Part shown: positions 54,701-63,599 of the stretch, piece by piece | Numbering within the stretch: the first letter of the stretch is position 1 | Layout of the letters: the number at the start of each line of letters is the position of its first letter | From: Undaria pinnatifida | Lineage: Eukaryota > Sar > Phaeophyceae > Laminariales > Alariaceae | NCBI GenBank assembly: GCA_012845835.1 | Contig: JABAKD010000010.1 | Span: 8,427,599-8,491,598 of the forward strand | DNA length: 64,000 nucleotides | Reading direction: 5' to 3' | Program-made: the position numbers and the translations under genes | Notes under the pieces: model-generated | The model's input: the letters and a program-made list of their open reading frames with translations, nothing else | The model's database searches: none | Told to the model about the DNA's origin: nothing

Positions 54701-57700
54701 CTGCTGTCCCTGCTGCTGCTGCGCCTTCTGCTGACACCGTTGAAAGTACCGTTCCTGCTGCTGTTGCTACCGGCAGGTTGTCGATGCTGCTAACGTTGAT
54801 GGCGTTGCTGCTGCTGTTTGTTTCGGCGGCGGCTGTGGCGGCAGCCCCAACAGTTGCCGGCGACAGAGAAACCGGCCGGAGGGCTGTGCCAGCAGCAGCG
54901 CCAGCAACATGGGCGGTCCCTGAAGTGGCCACAGAACCACCACCAGCGGCAACAGCAGCAGTAGCCGCAGCTGCGGGCGTCAGCGGTGATGCGATAGCGG
55001 TAGTGGATGCCGTCGTGGTGCGAGCGGCTTGCCCCGCCGCCGTTGTCGACGCGCCGGCGCGAGCCTGTCCAAGCTGTAGCTGCTGCTGTTGTCGCTGCTG
55101 TTGCTGTTGTTGCTGGAGCTGCTGCAGCTGGAGCTGTTGATGTATCTGCTGTTGGCGTCGCAGCTGCTGTAGCTGTAGCTGTAGCTGTTGCTGCAGCTGC
55201 AGCTGCTGCTGCTTCTGCTGTTGTTGCTGCTGTTGCTGCTGAAGCTGCTGCTGCTGGTGCGGCTGCTGCTGTAGTCGCTGCTGCTGCTGTAGTCGCTGCT
55301 GCAGCTGCTGCTGTTGTAACTGCTGCTGTTGCTTAACCTGCTGCTGCTGGAGCTGCTGCTGTTGCCGCTGCTGCTGCTGCAGCTGCTGCTGTTGCAGTTG
55401 CTGCAGCTGCAGCTGGTGCTGCTTCTGGAGCTGCTGCTTCTGTTGTTGCTGATGTTGCTGCTGCTGATGAAGCTGCTGCTGCTTCTGTTGTTGCTGTTGT
55501 TGCTGCTGCTGATGAAGCTGCCGCTGCTTCTGTTGTTGCTGCTGTTGCTGCTGCTGCAACTGCTGGTGATGAGTCGACACCGACTGCCCCGTCCGGCCTC
55601 CCTCGGCCCACTGCCCCGGAGGGGAGTACCTCTGGTGCCGGTTGTACGGGTCGTAGCGCTGAGAAGCTGGAGGGTTGATGAACTGCGGGTAGGCATAGCT
55701 CCGTTCTTCCCGCCTTCTCAACCGTCGCTCCTGCCGATGACGCCAAAATTGTTCAGCACCCAAGCCAATACACACAAAATGCGTGAGTGCCAACGAACAA
55801 AAGTGAGATATTTTATACTGAGTAGAAGTTTAGGAGAGCATCATTGTGTTTGTTGGTACCAAAGGGGGATATGTGGCATGTTTATACCGGTAGGTCTCGA
55901 AAATCGTGAGCGCAGCCCCCGGTAGGCACTTCCGAGTAGAGCAATCATCACGTAGAAGGACGAGCACACATCAGAGCAGATATAGTGAACAAACAATAGA
56001 ACGGAAATTCAACAATTTCTTCAGGTAGTAGAGTAGTTGACTGAATGCAAGTCGGCAACTGACGTTGTGTTTGTTACATACCAGTTACCCGGTAAGCCAA
56101 ACTATTGTGGGAGACGAAAACGAAACACGGGCATTTTCAACACCTTCCCATGCGTTTTCTCCAGGGGATGGACAAATCAAAATTGTCTCCTGATCTCTAA
56201 CGTAAATAATTGGTCAGTCTTCGAGAGGGTCCCAGTGGGATTGGCCGATCCTGCTGGCGGGAGTTCCAACGACTGGCCAAATAGCCCAGTTTCTAGTTTC
56301 GATGTAACATCCAACATCAAAAACTAAAACACTCGACCTGATCAAACACAGAGCAATACGAAAAAGAACGAAAAATATATATGCAACAACCTTGCCCCCC
56401 CCGGCGTTGCACCACCATAAACAGTCCTGTACGCCGCTAAAAATGAGCTATATCGCAGAACGGGTAACGGCAAGGAAATGAAGTTTCTCTGGGTATGCGA
56501 TATGCCGCCACGGGCTATGCCAGTGATGTACTCATACAAAGTATACATGTAAACAATACAAATATACATTCTTACATCTCGCAGCGCCAAGTATCGCGCC
56601 CTCCACAGTTTTTTCGTGCACTCCGCGTGCGCCGCGATCCGAGAAGCGAAAACGTTTCCATCCCTTCCTCTCTCCTTCACCGGCCCGGCGGGTAGTACCT
56701 CCACCACAGCCACCCCTACCGCGTCCGGTGCCGCTCCTTCTTTCTCCTCCCTGCCCCCCCCTTCCCCCTCGTCTTCGGAACCACTCTCGGAGTCTTCGTC
56801 AGAATCGTCCATGGAGTCAAGTAGTTTCCGCGACGTCGGGCTTGGGCGGGGGGGGTATAGCTGCCGTAGCCACGTCGGCGCGAAGGGCGACGCGAGGACC
56901 TCAGCTCCTGAAAGGCCAGCCAACAATAAATAAAGCGTCGTGTACACGTAAAAAAGAGGACGCGGGCGAAGCAAGTCAGTGGGGTGGGTGGGTGGGTGGG
57001 TAGCGGGCGGGGGGGGGCGCAGGGAGGGGGGGGGCGTACTCATATGTTGCTTGCCTCGGTCATTTAACCATGGATCATGCATCCCTTTCGAGACGGAGGA
57101 CTGTTCCTACTCCAGACAGACACCTCCAATATTTGGGGCGCTTAGTACGTTTCTTCCATATACAACATTTAAGAAAAACAAACGTATCTGATCTCCTTCC
57201 TCTTTGGCTCTCTGTGATCGCCATCTGCCTCCTAGGATAACGATTGTTTTTTCGCTATTATATCTAATGTATCAAACTTCTCCATGTCAAATCCGTCTAT
57301 TTTCCTCGTCTCTTCCTGTATCACATTCCGTTCCTCCTCGTACAGTTCACACCTCTCCCGCTATGTGAGTTCTACTCTTGGGGGGCAACGGGGGCGGTAC
57401 AAAGATGCATTTTACTTGTTCTCTATGGCGCTGTCGGCTATGTTCTTTCTTTTTTCACCAGCCATAGGAAAGAACACTGTAACTCCAATTCAGCGTCACC
57501 ATGTTTTTGCACCCTGTCTTTTTGCTGTTTCGGGGATCACAGTTTGTTTTGCGCGCCCACGGAGATTAAAGTTAAGCCCGCAGGCCCAGTCACAGTCCCA
57601 TCGAAGGTGCGACGGCAACCAGAATTCCACTCCGACAGAATTTTTTTTCATTGCCACAACAATCACCACTGCTGTACTACCACCACCACTACCACGACAA

Positions 57701-58059
57701 CTACCACTGCCACTATCACTACTATCGCTACTGCTACTACTCTCACCCTCGGCTGGGGTAACCCCAACAATGTCTCCTCCTGCCCCCTCACCCTCGATCC
57801 TGCCTCCAGTCTTCGCCCGGCGAAGGTCTGTGAAGCGAGGCAAGAGCTTTGCCGGCAGGGTCTTTAGCTCAGGGGGCACCAGCACCCACCCCTCGCTGCC
57901 CCCGTCCAGCAGTTCGGACCCACCCGACACGCTGGCGTCGCCGCCGCAGAGGCAACAGATGCCTCCCCCGAACTCGATGTCGGGGGGGGCTGTAATTAAT
58001 TTGGGTGGCAGGGTTTGTTCAGAGAAGGAAGGAAAGAACGAACGATTGTGGGCACACAC

Positions 58060-58099
<40 letters not shown>

Positions 58100-61000
58100 C
58101 GGGAATTGGAGAAGGTAGGGTTGGGGGAGGGCATAGGTACCCATTCCCAGAATACAGTCGAACCGCATCGATGAAAAATACTCTCGACGAAGGTGATACG
58201 CTAGGCGAACCTTGCTGCGAGCTCCTGACGAAAGCCTAACTCAAGTACTGTAGTTCAGTGTCTAAAGCTACCCCGCCAATGGTCACCATGCTGAAGGGTA
58301 CCGTGGTTATCGTACTTGTTGAAAATAATAATCGTTGCTGCAAGGAACAGCGATTACCGTACCGATGGGGAGCAACGGTTACCGTGTGCACTAGCGGGCA
58401 CAATGGCTACCGTACTCGGAGTACAATAGTTACCGGGCATGCCACTACAATGGGTAACGTACTTGAGGGTGCAATGGATGCCGTTCTTGCAGGAGAACAA
58501 TGGTTGGCGTGTTTGGGGGTGCAATAGTTACCATACCTGCGGGGACAAGGGTCAGCCGGCGAACTGGTGATTCGTCGTCTCCTGGCGCCTCGAACGGTTC
58601 ACCATCGTCAAGGTCGCCCCCCCCTCCCCCAAAGCCGCCACCTACGCCTCCGACCTCTCCGGGCTTCTCCTTCTCTCTAGCCATCTCCGACTCCTTCTCC
58701 TGCAAGTCCTGCCGCGAAAAGATTGGAAGGTGGGTTGGCAGAATAAGGGAGAAAGAGAGTGAGAGGGGTATAGAAGGAGAGAGAGAGTGGGGTTGCGGGG
58801 AAGAGAAGAAGATAGAGGAGGAGAGGCAAAGGGTTAGAGAGAAGGAGTGAAAGAGGGAGAGGTAAATACGTAAAGGCAACAGTCCAGTGGGGGGACACGG
58901 TGCACCTGTCAGACGTCCTACACCATGGAACGGGTGTGTCACTCGCCCAGATTCACAGCCACGCCAGTCGTCACACCCACTCACAGCAGTCACAACTACT
59001 GCAGTCCGCTCAGGCAGGGTTGGCCCTTGCATCTAGAATCAACGAGAAAAACAGTCATCAACAGATCCGTTATCAACCATCGCACTCTTCACAAACCGAA
59101 CGACCGAAATACCGAGCGTCCATGGCATACCCGACTAAAAAAACACCCAAGAACGAACACGAGCATGAACACGAATACCCGATCCAACCCATCCCAACCC
59201 AACATAACCGAACCCAACCCAACCCGACATGACCGCACCCGTTGGCCCACGGCCTTAACCTCACCTCTATGTAATTCAAAAATATTCCGGTCATGGACGC
59301 CTCGTCGCAAAGCAGCCCGAGGACAGTGGCACGCTCCTCCGCCGACCACCTTGCCACCCCCCCTGCCACTTTTTCCTCTCCCGCCTTCGACGCCCCCTCC
59401 CCCCTCTCCACCCCCGCCCTCCCGTCTGCCGCCTTTACCGCCGTGGCAGCGACGGCGGCGGCCCCAGCGGGTCCAGCATCGATCGCCCCTCTCAGAATCC
59501 GGAGCCCGCGGTCTAAAGCCCCTCCGTCCCCAGCCCCAGTCCACCCCGGAAGTCCCGCCGCGCCTGACGCCTCTGCATCGTGCCTCAGGTGGCCGAAGTA
59601 CACGGGATGCACCGAGGCCGGGTCCCACAGGCCGTACGCGCGTCCCGAGGGCGGCGACTCGTGCTTGGGCAGGGGCCGCCGTCCCGCGAATGCGGGATGC
59701 ATCGAGGTAGGGTCAAGGGGAAGTCGCTCGGGGCGTCCACCACCACCACCACCACCACCACCGGCGATGGCGACGGCGGCGGGGGCGAAGGTGGGCGAGG
59801 CGGAGGCAGTAGAAGCCGCGCGGGAGGTTCTACCTCTCTCCCCATCTTCTGCGTTATCTTCTCCCCGCAACCGTTCAACTTTAACCCCGCCGATACGATT
59901 CGCCCCAGCTGGGTGGTAAATCGGGCCGGCGTCGCCGTTGCAGTTGGTGCTGCTGCCGACGCCGAAGTGGCCGTTCGGCTTCTCCTTTTCTTCCTCGCGC
60001 TTGACCTGGCTAGCAACAGCCCCTGCTCTGCGTGCGCCACTACCACCACCGTCCACCTCACCACCACCACCACCGCTGCCGTCGGTATGGACAACGTCGC
60101 TACCGACGATGTCCACACTTGTCGGGTTAACGGTATCTCCGGACACAGGTGCTTTCGGGACAACCGCGGTTGCCGCCGCCGCCGCTTTGCTCGCGTCGGT
60201 TTTAGCGGCGCTTAAGGACCCCTTAACAAGTGCCGCCCCCACGGCGGGCTGGAAACCCGCCTCCGTCTTAACGACACCGAAGGCGGAAACTACAGCCGAG
60301 GGGGCGCGGTTAGCGTCAGCGTTGGTGTTAATGCTGGCGTTGGTGTTGGCGCCGGCGTTGGTGGTAGCGGCGGCGGCGGTGGAAATTGCGGCAATTGTAC
60401 CGGTAGTAGTCGTCGAGGCAGGAGTGGCGGCAGCTTCGCCTTGCGGGGGAGTGCCGCCCTCCCTCTTAACCTGCGCGGAAAGTACATAAAAACATTGACC
60501 ACAATGACGACGACGGCGGCGGCAACGGCAACACTAAAAGAGCGACAAAGGTGATCGAACGCTTGTGCGCTGATCGACGCAAATGCAGAGGCGAAGCCAA
60601 GCTGCGGTGTTGGGCACGGCGATAGAAACGGTCGGTGATCGCTCGCGTTTGCCTGCCGTGCGCTGAAACAAAAAAAATGTTGGCAAGCACAGCACTTCTG
60701 TTGTCACCGATTGTCGCACCAGCCACCATATGCCCCCGCCGCGCATTTGCATGGATCAGCCCGAGGGTTCGTTGCTGGCGAGGGGGTGCATGCTCGGCCA
60801 CCCTGGGCCAGCGCAAACAACAACGGTGGGCTGTATATATGCTAGGGCCAATTAAATATAACCTTAACCACAGAAGCGAAAAAGTAGAAGGCCAAATGTA
60901 GATAAGGCAAGACTAAAACAAAAAACAAGTCCTTTACGAGCAACCGGTGTCGGTTTTCGTATCGACGAAGCTTTCCACGAACACACGTTTTCTGCACTCG

Positions 61001-62800
61001 CCTTCGCGTGGCTTCTATCCGCCCGCCCCTCTCCGCCTCCCACCTCCACCGCCGTCGGCACCTCCGGCTCGCGGGGAGAACCAGAATAGGTCAGGGCCAA
61101 GGCCGTGGCTCCGCCCCCACCCCCAACCCCCAGTCCCGCCTCCTTCATGCTCTCGGCATCCCTCCGCCTCTCCGGCTGCAACACCCACGCCTCGTAGAGG
61201 GATTCTGTCAGGAGGGACAGCGAGTCCGCCGCGTGCCAGAAATCCGTAGTCTCCTGCGTCCGCCCCCCAAGGGTTTCGTCGCGGTTGTGATCGTAGCCGT
61301 CATCGCCATTGTCATCGTCATTGCCATCGTCGTCGTCATTGTTGTCGTCGTTGTTGTTGCCGTTGTCATCGCCATTGCCCATCACGTGGGTGCGTTTCGA
61401 CCCGAGAAACACAGCAAGCGCATGGTTGTTGAGCGCGTTTTGTTCGTGGGGTGTTTCGGCAAAAGGTGTGGTGGCACACGATATCAAGCAAGGGGTTTGG
61501 TGTGGGCGTGTCTCTTGGTCTCGTTCTCGCTTCGAGCGATTTCCCCGCCCGGCCCTGCAGCGAACATCAGCAGACCAATAAAAACCTACATGTATAGCTC
61601 ATACAGTACATGCCGCACCTACGGCACCTACAACAACCTGCGACATCTGCAGCACACAGCACATACGGCCCGTATCACACCGGCGGCACTCGAAACATCT
61701 ACCAGGTACCAGATGCAAACAGCACCTATGTGATACCTGCCAGGTACCGAGCACACACGTGGTACCTTACGGACCCCAACATAACGAATATGAATCACAG
61801 GTGTCATGTACTGCACACACACCACGTGCAGCATACAATATCTCAGTAAAAACAGAACCTACAGCACATGCTGCACATTTACATAATCGGCAGCACATAC
61901 AGCACATATAGCGCATACAGCAAATACATCACACACAGCACAGACAGCACAAACATCGCATATAGCACATACACCACATACATCACATACGTCGCATACA
62001 ACACATACAGCACGTGCGGCACACACCGCGATTCAAAGACAAGTGCAAAGCTACTGCTGTATACCTGGTTGAAGGCCATGGCGTTGGACCAGACAAGGCG
62101 CAGGTCGTCGACGACCTGCTGATGCCACTGGTAGCGCCGGCTCCACAGCCTTCGACGCACGGTGCTCTACCCGCCACGACCGAGAGAGAGGAAGAGAGAT
62201 GTACAAATGCAGTTATTTACCGATACCAGGTATGACATACTCACAAACGAAAACATGTACAGACAGACGCACAAATAGACAGGGACAGCCACACAAACAT
62301 TAAAACAGGCGTGTTCAGAACACAACACTCCCAATACCCTCTCAACACAAACGCGCGTGTGCCACCTCGCCGTGGTCCGTGCTCGAGCCCGAAAACGAGG
62401 GGAGCAGGTGGACGAGCAGTCCCACGCTGTTCCTTCCTCTTCGGGTCTTCCCTTCCACGAAAGATGCTTCATATTGATTGAAAAAGCCCGAATGGTAGGG
62501 GGGGGGGGGACGCGCGCGCACGCACGCACACGCGCACACACGCACACCAACAGGCACACGCGCGTCACGCCTGGACAGAAGAAATACGGAAAATACGCCA
62601 GGCTTCGATGCCGCGGCACAAAAAACAAATCCCTGCGATTGACGACTATCTGGGTCTAGCTTGGCGATAGTGGGCGTCTTACCAGGTCCATGGGTTTGGA
62701 CACCACGTCGGAGTAGCCGGGCACGAGGGCAGGGTCCACCGGCCTCACAAAGGCCGCCGCCAGCGGGCGTGATATTAAAATCGCCACCATGTCTCCGCAC
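45746..62800 (-). CDS. Gene B: bromodomain-WHIM chromatin protein, C-terminal part (15 exons)
   Basis: Exons in transcription order: 62800-62683, 62166-62065, 61253-61044, 60470-59265, 58708-58537, 57989-57792, 56907-56576, 55730-54336, 53798-53649, 53030-52969, 52651-52375, 51667-51425, 50749-50079, 49531-49414, 48769-45746. All are GT-AG with agreeing phases: 2758 residues and one stop; the N-terminus is right of the window. Domains: bromodomain (1-95), WHIM1-like (about 520-565), CxxC patch (about 610), acidic stretch (about 690-720), poly-Gln (about 820-1010), WHIM2 (about 1250-1290), WHIM3/WSD (about 1290-1315), then a disordered tail. WHIM motifs occur in ISWI partners such as ACF1/BAZ1A, BAZ2 and plant RLT proteins, where they contact linker DNA and ISWI; the bromodomain binds acetyl-lysine. 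A DDT domain is not seen in the window. The function as a remodeler subunit is inferred from the domains. Confidence 0.8.
48770..49413 (-). other. Gene B intron (48770-49413)
   Basis: Contains a degenerate GGACA/CGGACAG short repeat (48880-49000). Nothing else recognised. Confidence 0.5.
49414..49531 (-). CDS. Gene B short exon
   Basis: Residues 1713-1751: PGSASAPGFDEDDLNTSRTY, then WEPSVTAAGLASPEMVKLK. A different frame across the same bases also looks helical, but only this one keeps phase with both neighbours. Confidence 0.65.
50079..50749 (-). CDS. Gene B exon: charged helix and Ala/Gly-rich linker
   Basis: Residues 1489-1712. LRLEKARVKRDLADDPADNV, a helix NTLAAVTRDVAAETRALRLL, RTPAQRRKDVEARAAGG, then long Ala/Gly runs and AAKRKAEGTETLMPR. 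Acceptor GAAACAG; phase 2 at AG|GTGAGC. Confidence 0.8.
50750..51424 (-). other. Gene B intron (50750-51424)
   Basis: Degenerate AATGGATGAAATG-type repeats (50790-50980), a GGAGAA tract (51030-51090), a G-run of about 17 (51269-51287) and a CACAGCA tract (51310-51400). Confidence 0.5.
51425..51667 (-). CDS. Gene B exon: helical segment
   Basis: Residues 1408-1488. IHSARDSWLEMEKQALEDFL, then RFIAASVRQQRLLARSMELR and LGEYLGRYDNDRMLAVEG. Acceptor GAGCAG, donor CGG|GTGAGC. Confidence 0.75.
51668..52374 (-). other. Gene B intron (51668-52374)
   Basis: Holds a short dispersed block at about 51800-51865 (GTCGTAGTCGTATGATCAT, CATCCCTACAATGCCGGGAC) shared with 12323-12380. No gene. Confidence 0.5.
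52375..52651 (-). CDS. Gene B exon after WSD
   Basis: Residues 1316-1407. LHEAVDVWGISEKLDDFLKT, KRAARERADHS, a Gly/Trp loop, then a helix FLDERRREEAERIRAHLDRV. Acceptor TGAAAG, donor AGG|GTGAGT. Confidence 0.75.
52969..53030 (-). CDS. Gene B exon: WHIM3/WSD motif
   Basis: Residues 1295-1315: IQELVRSLDVGIDGERHLRN. It completes the pattern W..YDxPExxxxLxxSLxxxGxRExxLxxxL across the junction. Phase 2 at the donor AACAG|GTTGGT. Confidence 0.9.
53649..53798 (-). CDS. Gene B exon: WHIM2 motif
   Basis: Residues 1245-1294. RNRPLGRDRYGNEYWRFAGD, then LVLVRRHGCWWGLYDGPEK. The LGxDRxGxxYWxF core and the W at its end are the WHIM2 hallmarks. Confidence 0.95.
53799..54335 (-). other. Gene B intron (53799-54335); other short gene B introns
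   Basis: GA-rich tract (53840-53975) with G-runs on the plus strand, which is the pyrimidine tract on the coding strand. The introns 53031-53648 and 52652-52968 show only CCCCA/CACCC repeats and unique sequence. Confidence 0.4.
54336..55730 (-). CDS. Gene B exon: poly-Gln and Ala/Thr-rich region
   Basis: Residues 780-1244. A basic start (ERRLRRREERSYAYPQF), then about 190 residues almost wholly Gln with Leu, Lys, Arg and His, a Thr/Ala-rich stretch and a Gly-rich acidic end (VDEEAADVDSDMDEEELANK). Codons alternate CAG and CAA, and coding needs the whole frame open, which it is for 465 codons. Acceptor TCGGCAG, donor CAG|GTTTGA. Confidence 0.85.
55731..56575 (-). other. Gene B intron (55731-56575)
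   Basis: Unique AT-richer sequence. No repeat partner in the window and no coding segment seen. Confidence 0.4.
56576..56907 (-). CDS. Gene B exon: acidic segment
   Basis: Residues 669-779. AEVLASPFAPTWLRQLYPP, then LLDSMDDSDEDSESGSEDEG (Ser in acidic context, CK2-type sites), and FASRIAAHAECTKKLWRARY, LALRD. Donor GAT|GTAAGA. Confidence 0.8.
56908..57791 (-). other. Gene B intron (56908-57791)
   Basis: Contains GGGT repeats (56978-57002), G-runs and an ACTACCACC triplet tract (57655-57745). Alternative donor for the upstream exon at about 57750. Confidence 0.4.
57792..57989 (-). CDS. Gene B exon: CxxC patch
   Basis: Residues 603-668: PPDIEFGGGICCLCGGDAS, then GSEGWVLVPPELKTLPAKLL and PRFTDLRRAKTGGRIEG. 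The CCLC pair is not a full zinc finger. The preceding intron has a run of 37 C on this strand. Confidence 0.7.
58062..58098 (+). repeat. G37 homopolymer in gene B intron
   Basis: Thirty-seven consecutive G on the plus strand (C on the gene's coding strand), the longest run in the window, about 70 bp upstream of the CxxC exon. Confidence 0.9.
58285..58540 (+). repeat. ~32-bp minisatellite reaching into a gene B exon
   Basis: A unit of the form GGTTACCGTACT-(N)-GGGTGCAAT recurs about eight times with drift. It ends at the donor of the 58537-58708 exon, so the 5' splice site GTATGG lies in the last unit. Confidence 0.7.
58537..58708 (-). CDS. Gene B exon: end of WHIM1-like segment
   Basis: Residues 546-602. 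DLQEKESEMAREKEKPGE continues the helix from the previous exon, as in WHIM1 (LcdE..xIe..xeElxxxrkek). A Gly/Asp stretch and SPVRRLTLVPA follow. Phase 1 at the donor GCAG|GTATGG. Confidence 0.75.
58709..59264 (-). other. Gene B intron (58709-59264)
   Basis: A GA-rich tract (58740-58865) gives the pyrimidine tract of the next acceptor, and an AACCC/ACCCG tract lies at 59180-59230. Nothing else. Confidence 0.4.
59265..60470 (-). CDS. Gene B exon: linker with VKxE motifs and WHIM1-like helix
   Basis: Residues 144-545. Starts VKREGG at the junction, then an Ala/Thr/Asn-rich linker. Further VKTE, VKREEE and VKVE motifs occur. Two copies of a DPxSxHP motif (DPTSMHPAF, DPASVHPVY) follow, then RWSAEERATVLGLLCDEASM, TGIFLNYIE. 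The last part continues into the next exon as the WHIM1-like segment. The opposite strand carries long GC shadows. Confidence 0.8.
60471..61043 (-). other. Gene B intron (60471-61043)
   Basis: A GGCGGC/AACGGC triplet patch near 60510-60530; the rest is unique. If a later donor is used, the previous exon could extend to about 60945. Confidence 0.4.
61044..61253 (-). CDS. Gene B exon: bromodomain helix C
   Basis: Residues 74-143. TTDFWHAADSLSLLTESLYE followed by AWVLQPERRRDAE completes the bromodomain; a Gly-rich linker follows. The donor GAG|GTGGGA is chosen because it gives the phase 0 required by the next exon. Other donors downstream are possible. Confidence 0.75.
61600..62035 (+). repeat. 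ACA-rich 9-bp minisatellite in gene B intron
   Basis: Units of the form CATACAGCA/CATACACCA/CACATACAT fill 61860-62030, with looser GCACCTAC/CAGCACA units from 61600. GTAC-rich palindromes (61700-61760) lie between. The tract ends 30 bp before the bromodomain exon. Confidence 0.8.
62065..62166 (-). CDS. Gene B exon: bromodomain helices A-B
   Basis: Residues 40-73: STVRRRLWSRRYQWHQQVVD, then DLRLVWSNAMAFNQ. The NAxxFN ending contains the asparagine that contacts acetyl-lysine in known bromodomains. Confidence 0.9.
62167..62682 (-). other. Gene B intron (62167-62682)
   Basis: Includes a G9 run and a CGCACGCACACG tract (62500-62570). Nothing else recognised. Confidence 0.4.
62683..62800 (-). 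CDS. Gene B exon: bromodomain ZA region
   Basis: Residues 1-39: MVAILISRPLAAAF, then PVDPALVPGYSDVVSKPMDL, the ZA-loop signature of bromodomains. Acceptor CCTAG|GTGC (phase 2), donor CTG|GTAAGA. Confidence 0.9.
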
Positions 62801-63599
62801 CTAGGGAGGTGAGAGGAGATGCGATGACGCCGCCCCGCATCGTCAGCGCCGTGTTGGTTGGTTGGGAAAATCAAAGGGAGGTTAGACACTAGCCTACTGC
62901 TGTAGCCACTAGACTCTACTACCGCCGTAGTCATTCTTAACAGACTACTGCTGTACCAGTCTATGCTACTGCTATAATACTTTTGTGCTACTTTAGTGCA
63001 CTTCGAAAAGTACCATGAGAGCTCTAGTCTAGTGGTCACTTAAATATATATACAAGGGCTCCGCTCCGCGGGCGGCTGACGCCGCCCGCTACGCTCGCGC
63101 AAGGCAAGGAAGAATGCAACTAAAAACATGTGAGAGGGGCAGAAAGAAGGGGCCCACGATTTGGTGCGGACAGCGATTTGATAATGTCAAGAGCTGCTTG
63201 TGCAGAGCAAATTGCCTTGTTGTTGTGCTCAGCTGTGCTGTGTGCTTTTGGTACCGGTGTTACGTTCTGATCGGCGGTACGGGGGTACTTTGCGTGGGGG
63301 AAAAAACAGGGGGCCGTGCAAGATCGAATACATGTAGAAAAAGAAAAAATAAGACAAGTATAGACTATAGTACACAACAACACGTATTATACCCGGTACT
63401 GCTCCAGTCTATGTTCGAAAGAAAGGACACAGCGCAGCACGACACAGCACCGCAGCGAAGGGCACACGGCACCGCACCGCACGGCGCTATGCTGCGCTGC
63501 TGGGCTGTATAAAGCCGGACTGATCTGAGCTGGGCGTGTATTGTGATCCAACAGCGTGGTACCTGATAGTATGTACAAACCTGGTGTAATAGTACCGGT
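62801..63599. other. Upstream flank or intron of gene B (62801-63599)
   Basis: No N-terminal exon recognised. Contains hairpin copy 3 and a GCAGCAC/GCACGGC patch (63430-63500) like the one at 17070-17240. Confidence 0.4.
63052..63110 (+). repeat. Hairpin-bearing repeat, copy 3
   Basis: ACAAGGGCTCCGC then a perfect 9-bp stem with 4-nt loop (63068-63089) of different sequence from copies 1 and 2, followed by a GCAAGGCAAGG tail. Confidence 0.55.

Noticed and set aside
54367-55336. Long plus-strand frames over the poly-Gln exon
   Set aside because: Mirror frames of a GC-rich triplet repeat; the minus-strand frame fits splice phases and flanking motifs.
59293-60489. Plus-strand frames of 183-211 codons opposite the gene B linker exon
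   Set aside because: GC shadow; no start context or domain, and the minus strand carries the WHIM1-like helix and VKxE motifs.
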